Positions 22,389-23,663 of a stretch of 23,663 nucleotides of DNA are shown one piece after another. The position numbers and the translations under genes are program-made. Under the pieces are notes generated by a model. It saw only the letters and a program-made list of their open reading frames with translations, ran no database searches and was not told the DNA's origin. Positions within the stretch are counted from its first letter, which is position 1. Every line of letters starts with the position of its first letter. This stretch comes from an uncultured beta proteobacterium. GTDB taxonomy: Bacteria; Pseudomonadota; Gammaproteobacteria; Burkholderiales; Burkholderiaceae. Where the stretch lies: assembly GCA_903930665.1 (NCBI GenBank), contig CAIYZI010000285.1, positions 1 through 23,663 on the forward strand. The letters are read 5' to 3'.

Positions 22389-22901
22389 ATGTCCAAAAAC
22401 AGTACAAGCCCTTTAAATCCCGAAGCCAGTAAAGATGGGAAGCCGGCGGCACCAAAACGCGCCCTGACTCCCCGTCGTCGTGCTCGTGAATACGCCCTTC
22501 AAGGGGTCTATCAAAGTCTCGTAATGCGCCGTGCTGGTAGCATCCCTAGTGCTGCAGCTATCGCTAAACAATTGGGTGAAGATCCAGGATTTCGTCGTTG
22601 TCAATTAGATCTTTTTCAGGGCATCTTTAATGGCGTCCTAGAGCGCACCGATGAGCTTGAAGGAATTATCACGCCCGCTTTAGATCGCCCTATTAATGAG
22701 CTTTCGCCCGTTGAGCATGCTGCATTATTGATTGGCGCTTACGAACTTGCGATCGATCTTTCGGTACCTTATAAAGTAGCCATTAATGAGGCTGTCGAGC
22801 TAGCAAAAACCTTTGGTGGCACTGATGGGCATAAGTACGTTAACGGCGTGCTCGACCTTTTAGCCCAACAGCTACGCAGCACAGAGATTCAGGCTGGATA
22901 A
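22389..22901 (+). CDS. nusB: Transcription antitermination factor NusB
   Basis: NusB binds boxA RNA with NusE (S10) and supports antitermination of rRNA operons. The 170-residue protein has an extended, basic, probably flexible N-terminus (to about residue 25, rich in Lys/Ser/Pro), then RRRAREYALQGVYQSL, the all-helical core, LSPVEHAALLIGAYEL and VPYKVAINEAVELAKTFGGTDGHKYVNGVLDLLA, which are diagnostic. The ribH-nusB linkage is widespread. It is followed about 40 bases later by a strong intrinsic terminator. Confidence 0.97.
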   Translation: MSKNSTSPLNPEASKDGKPAAPKRALTPRRRAREYALQGVYQSLVMRRAGSIPSAAAIAKQLGEDPGFRRCQLDLFQGIFNGVLERTDELEGIITPALDRPINELSPVEHAALLIGAYELAIDLSVPYKVAINEAVELAKTFGGTDGHKYVNGVLDLLAQQLRSTEIQAG

Positions 22902-22940
22902 GCATGACTTAATAATTCTTACAAACTTAAAGCCCTTATC

Positions 22941-22974
22941 AACCCCTGTTCCCTTGCGGAACTAGGGGTTTTTT
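22941..22974 (+). terminator. Intrinsic terminator of the ribBX-ribH-nusB unit
   Basis: AACCCCT (22941-22947) pairs with AGGGGTT (22964-22970), and GTTCC (22948-22952) with GGAAC (22958-22962). There is one bulged T, a CTTGC loop and a TTTTTT run (22969-22974). The GC-rich stem with a T-tract is textbook for Rho-independent termination on the plus strand. Confidence 0.92.
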
Positions 22975-23012
22975 CTTGTCTTCATCAGTCATCAATATGC
23001 CATGATGCATAA

Positions 23013-23037
23013 GAAGATTTTGAGGGATAAAATCTTC
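23013..23037. promoter_or_regulatory. 9-bp palindrome upstream of the dehydrogenase gene
   Basis: GAAGATTTT (23013-23021) and AAAATCTTC (23029-23037) form a perfect inverted repeat with a 7-base spacer, 25 bases before the start codon. The position suits a repressor operator or a 5' mRNA hairpin; no regulator gene is adjacent within the window. Confidence 0.45.
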
Positions 23038-23062
23038 CGATACACCACCATATGGGCAAAAC

Positions 23063-23663
23063 ATGCAAATGATTGATATTCGTCAGCAATTGAAAGACCC
23101 TAGTCTTTTTAGAGAAGAGGCCTTTATTAACGGCAATTGGGTTTTAGCAGCCTCAGGTGAAAAATTTACAGTAAACAACCCGGCAACCAATGAGATGATT
23201 GCTAACGTTGCGAATCTTGATGCAAACGAAGCTGAGCAAGCTATTGCTGCTGCAGCTGGGGCGCTTCCAGCTTGGAGCGCGAAAACTGGTAAAGAGCGCT
23301 CAGCCATCATGCGCAAATGGTTTGATCTCATTATTGCCAACACTCAAGACCTTGCCCTCTTAATGACTCTAGAACAAGGTAAGCCCTTAGTTGAATCTAT
23401 TGGTGAAGTGGCCTACGGAGCTTCTTTTGTAGAGTGGTTTGCCGAAGAAGCAAAGCGGGTAGCTGGGATTGTTCCGGCTACCACCTGGAGCGATAAACGA
23501 CTCATGGTATTAAAACAACCCATTGGGGTATGCGTTGCGATTACCCCTTGGAACTTTCCGATTGCGATGATCACACGCAAAATTGCCCCTGCAATGGCTG
23601 CCGGTTGCACGATTGTCATTAAACCTGCAGAACTCACTCCTTTATCAGCCTTGGCCCTAGCCG
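23063..23663 (+). CDS. gabD: NAD(P)-dependent succinate-semialdehyde dehydrogenase, N-terminal part
   Basis: About 200 residues of an aldehyde dehydrogenase that continues past the right edge. It begins MQMIDIRQQLKDPSLFREEA and shows FINGNWV, MTLEQGKPLVES, ASFVEWFAEEAKRV, TPWNFPIAMITRKIAPAMAAG (begins at 161) and IKPAELTP (186-193). These are the N-terminal nucleotide-binding motifs of the GabD subgroup, which oxidises succinate semialdehyde to succinate. The catalytic Glu and Cys lie outside the window, so exact substrate is an inference from the FVEWFAEEAKR motif. ATGs at 23063 and 23069 are both possible; neither has a strong Shine-Dalgarno. It is a separate unit after the nusB terminator. 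Confidence 0.85.
   Translation, partial: MQMIDIRQQLKDPSLFREEAFINGNWVLAASGEKFTVNNPATNEMIANVANLDANEAEQAIAAAAGALPAWSAKTGKERSAIMRKWFDLIIANTQDLALLMTLEQGKPLVESIGEVAYGASFVEWFAEEAKRVAGIVPATTWSDKRLMVLKQPIGVCVAITPWNFPIAMITRKIAPAMAAGCTIVIKPAELTPLSALALA

Noticed and set aside
1..23663. CRISPR arrays, tRNA or rRNA genes, insertion sequences
   Set aside because: No regularly spaced identical repeats, no cloverleaf or rRNA-like stretch, and no transposase motif was found on reading both strands.

Overview
The window is a chromosomal segment of a betaproteobacterium, most likely Burkholderiaceae and resembling Polynucleobacter. The evidence is moderate GC, tight gene packing with ATGA overlaps, the neighbourhoods exbBD-lpxK-ycaR-kdsB-adk, tolQRAB-pal-cpoB-queC, glyA-nrdR and ribBX-ribH-nusB, and a RibB-RibA fusion whose cyclohydrolase half has lost its zinc site. 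The genus call is inference; no rRNA or tRNA gene was seen.

Layout. 1-963 (minus): start of xerD, a small CopG-like antitoxin with no toxin beside it, and yajQ. 1079-2119 (plus): murB. 2158-4619 (minus): a Fic-domain AMP-transferase gene with two tandem palindromes over its start, then xseA. 4620-4932: a 313-base divergent intergenic region with a perfect DnaA-box match. 4933-8863 (plus): exbB-exbD-lpxK-ycaR-kdsB and adk, closed by a strong terminator; ycaR encodes only 59 residues. 8919-9515 (minus): a toxin-first HigB/HigA-type module. 9694-11426 (minus): glyA-nrdR, with a five-copy 12-base repeat at the 3' end of nrdR. 11491-16894 (plus): tolQ-tolR-tolA-tolB-pal-cpoB-queC. 16906-20577 (minus): minor-pilin-like genes pilV-, pilW-, pilX- and fimT-like, followed by ribD and ribE. 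20711-22901 (plus): ribBX-ribH-nusB and a terminator. 23063-end: the start of a succinate-semialdehyde-type dehydrogenase gene.

How the genes work together. Most of the window is conserved housekeeping for the envelope: MurB makes a peptidoglycan precursor, LpxK and KdsB act in lipid A/Kdo synthesis, and Tol-Pal-CpoB links the outer membrane to cell division. The second part supplies riboflavin synthesis enzymes on two divergent arms (ribD and ribE on minus, ribBX and ribH on plus). A minor-pilin gene set lies between these arms.

Accessory genes (orphan antitoxin, Fic protein, HigBA) sit singly at the borders of conserved blocks. The least ordinary signals are the double palindrome over the fic promoter, the pilW-like gene that overlaps pilV and lacks a prepilin leader, the in-frame stop-bearing repeat array after nrdR, and the orphan antitoxin. 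I see no large undescribed multi-gene system.
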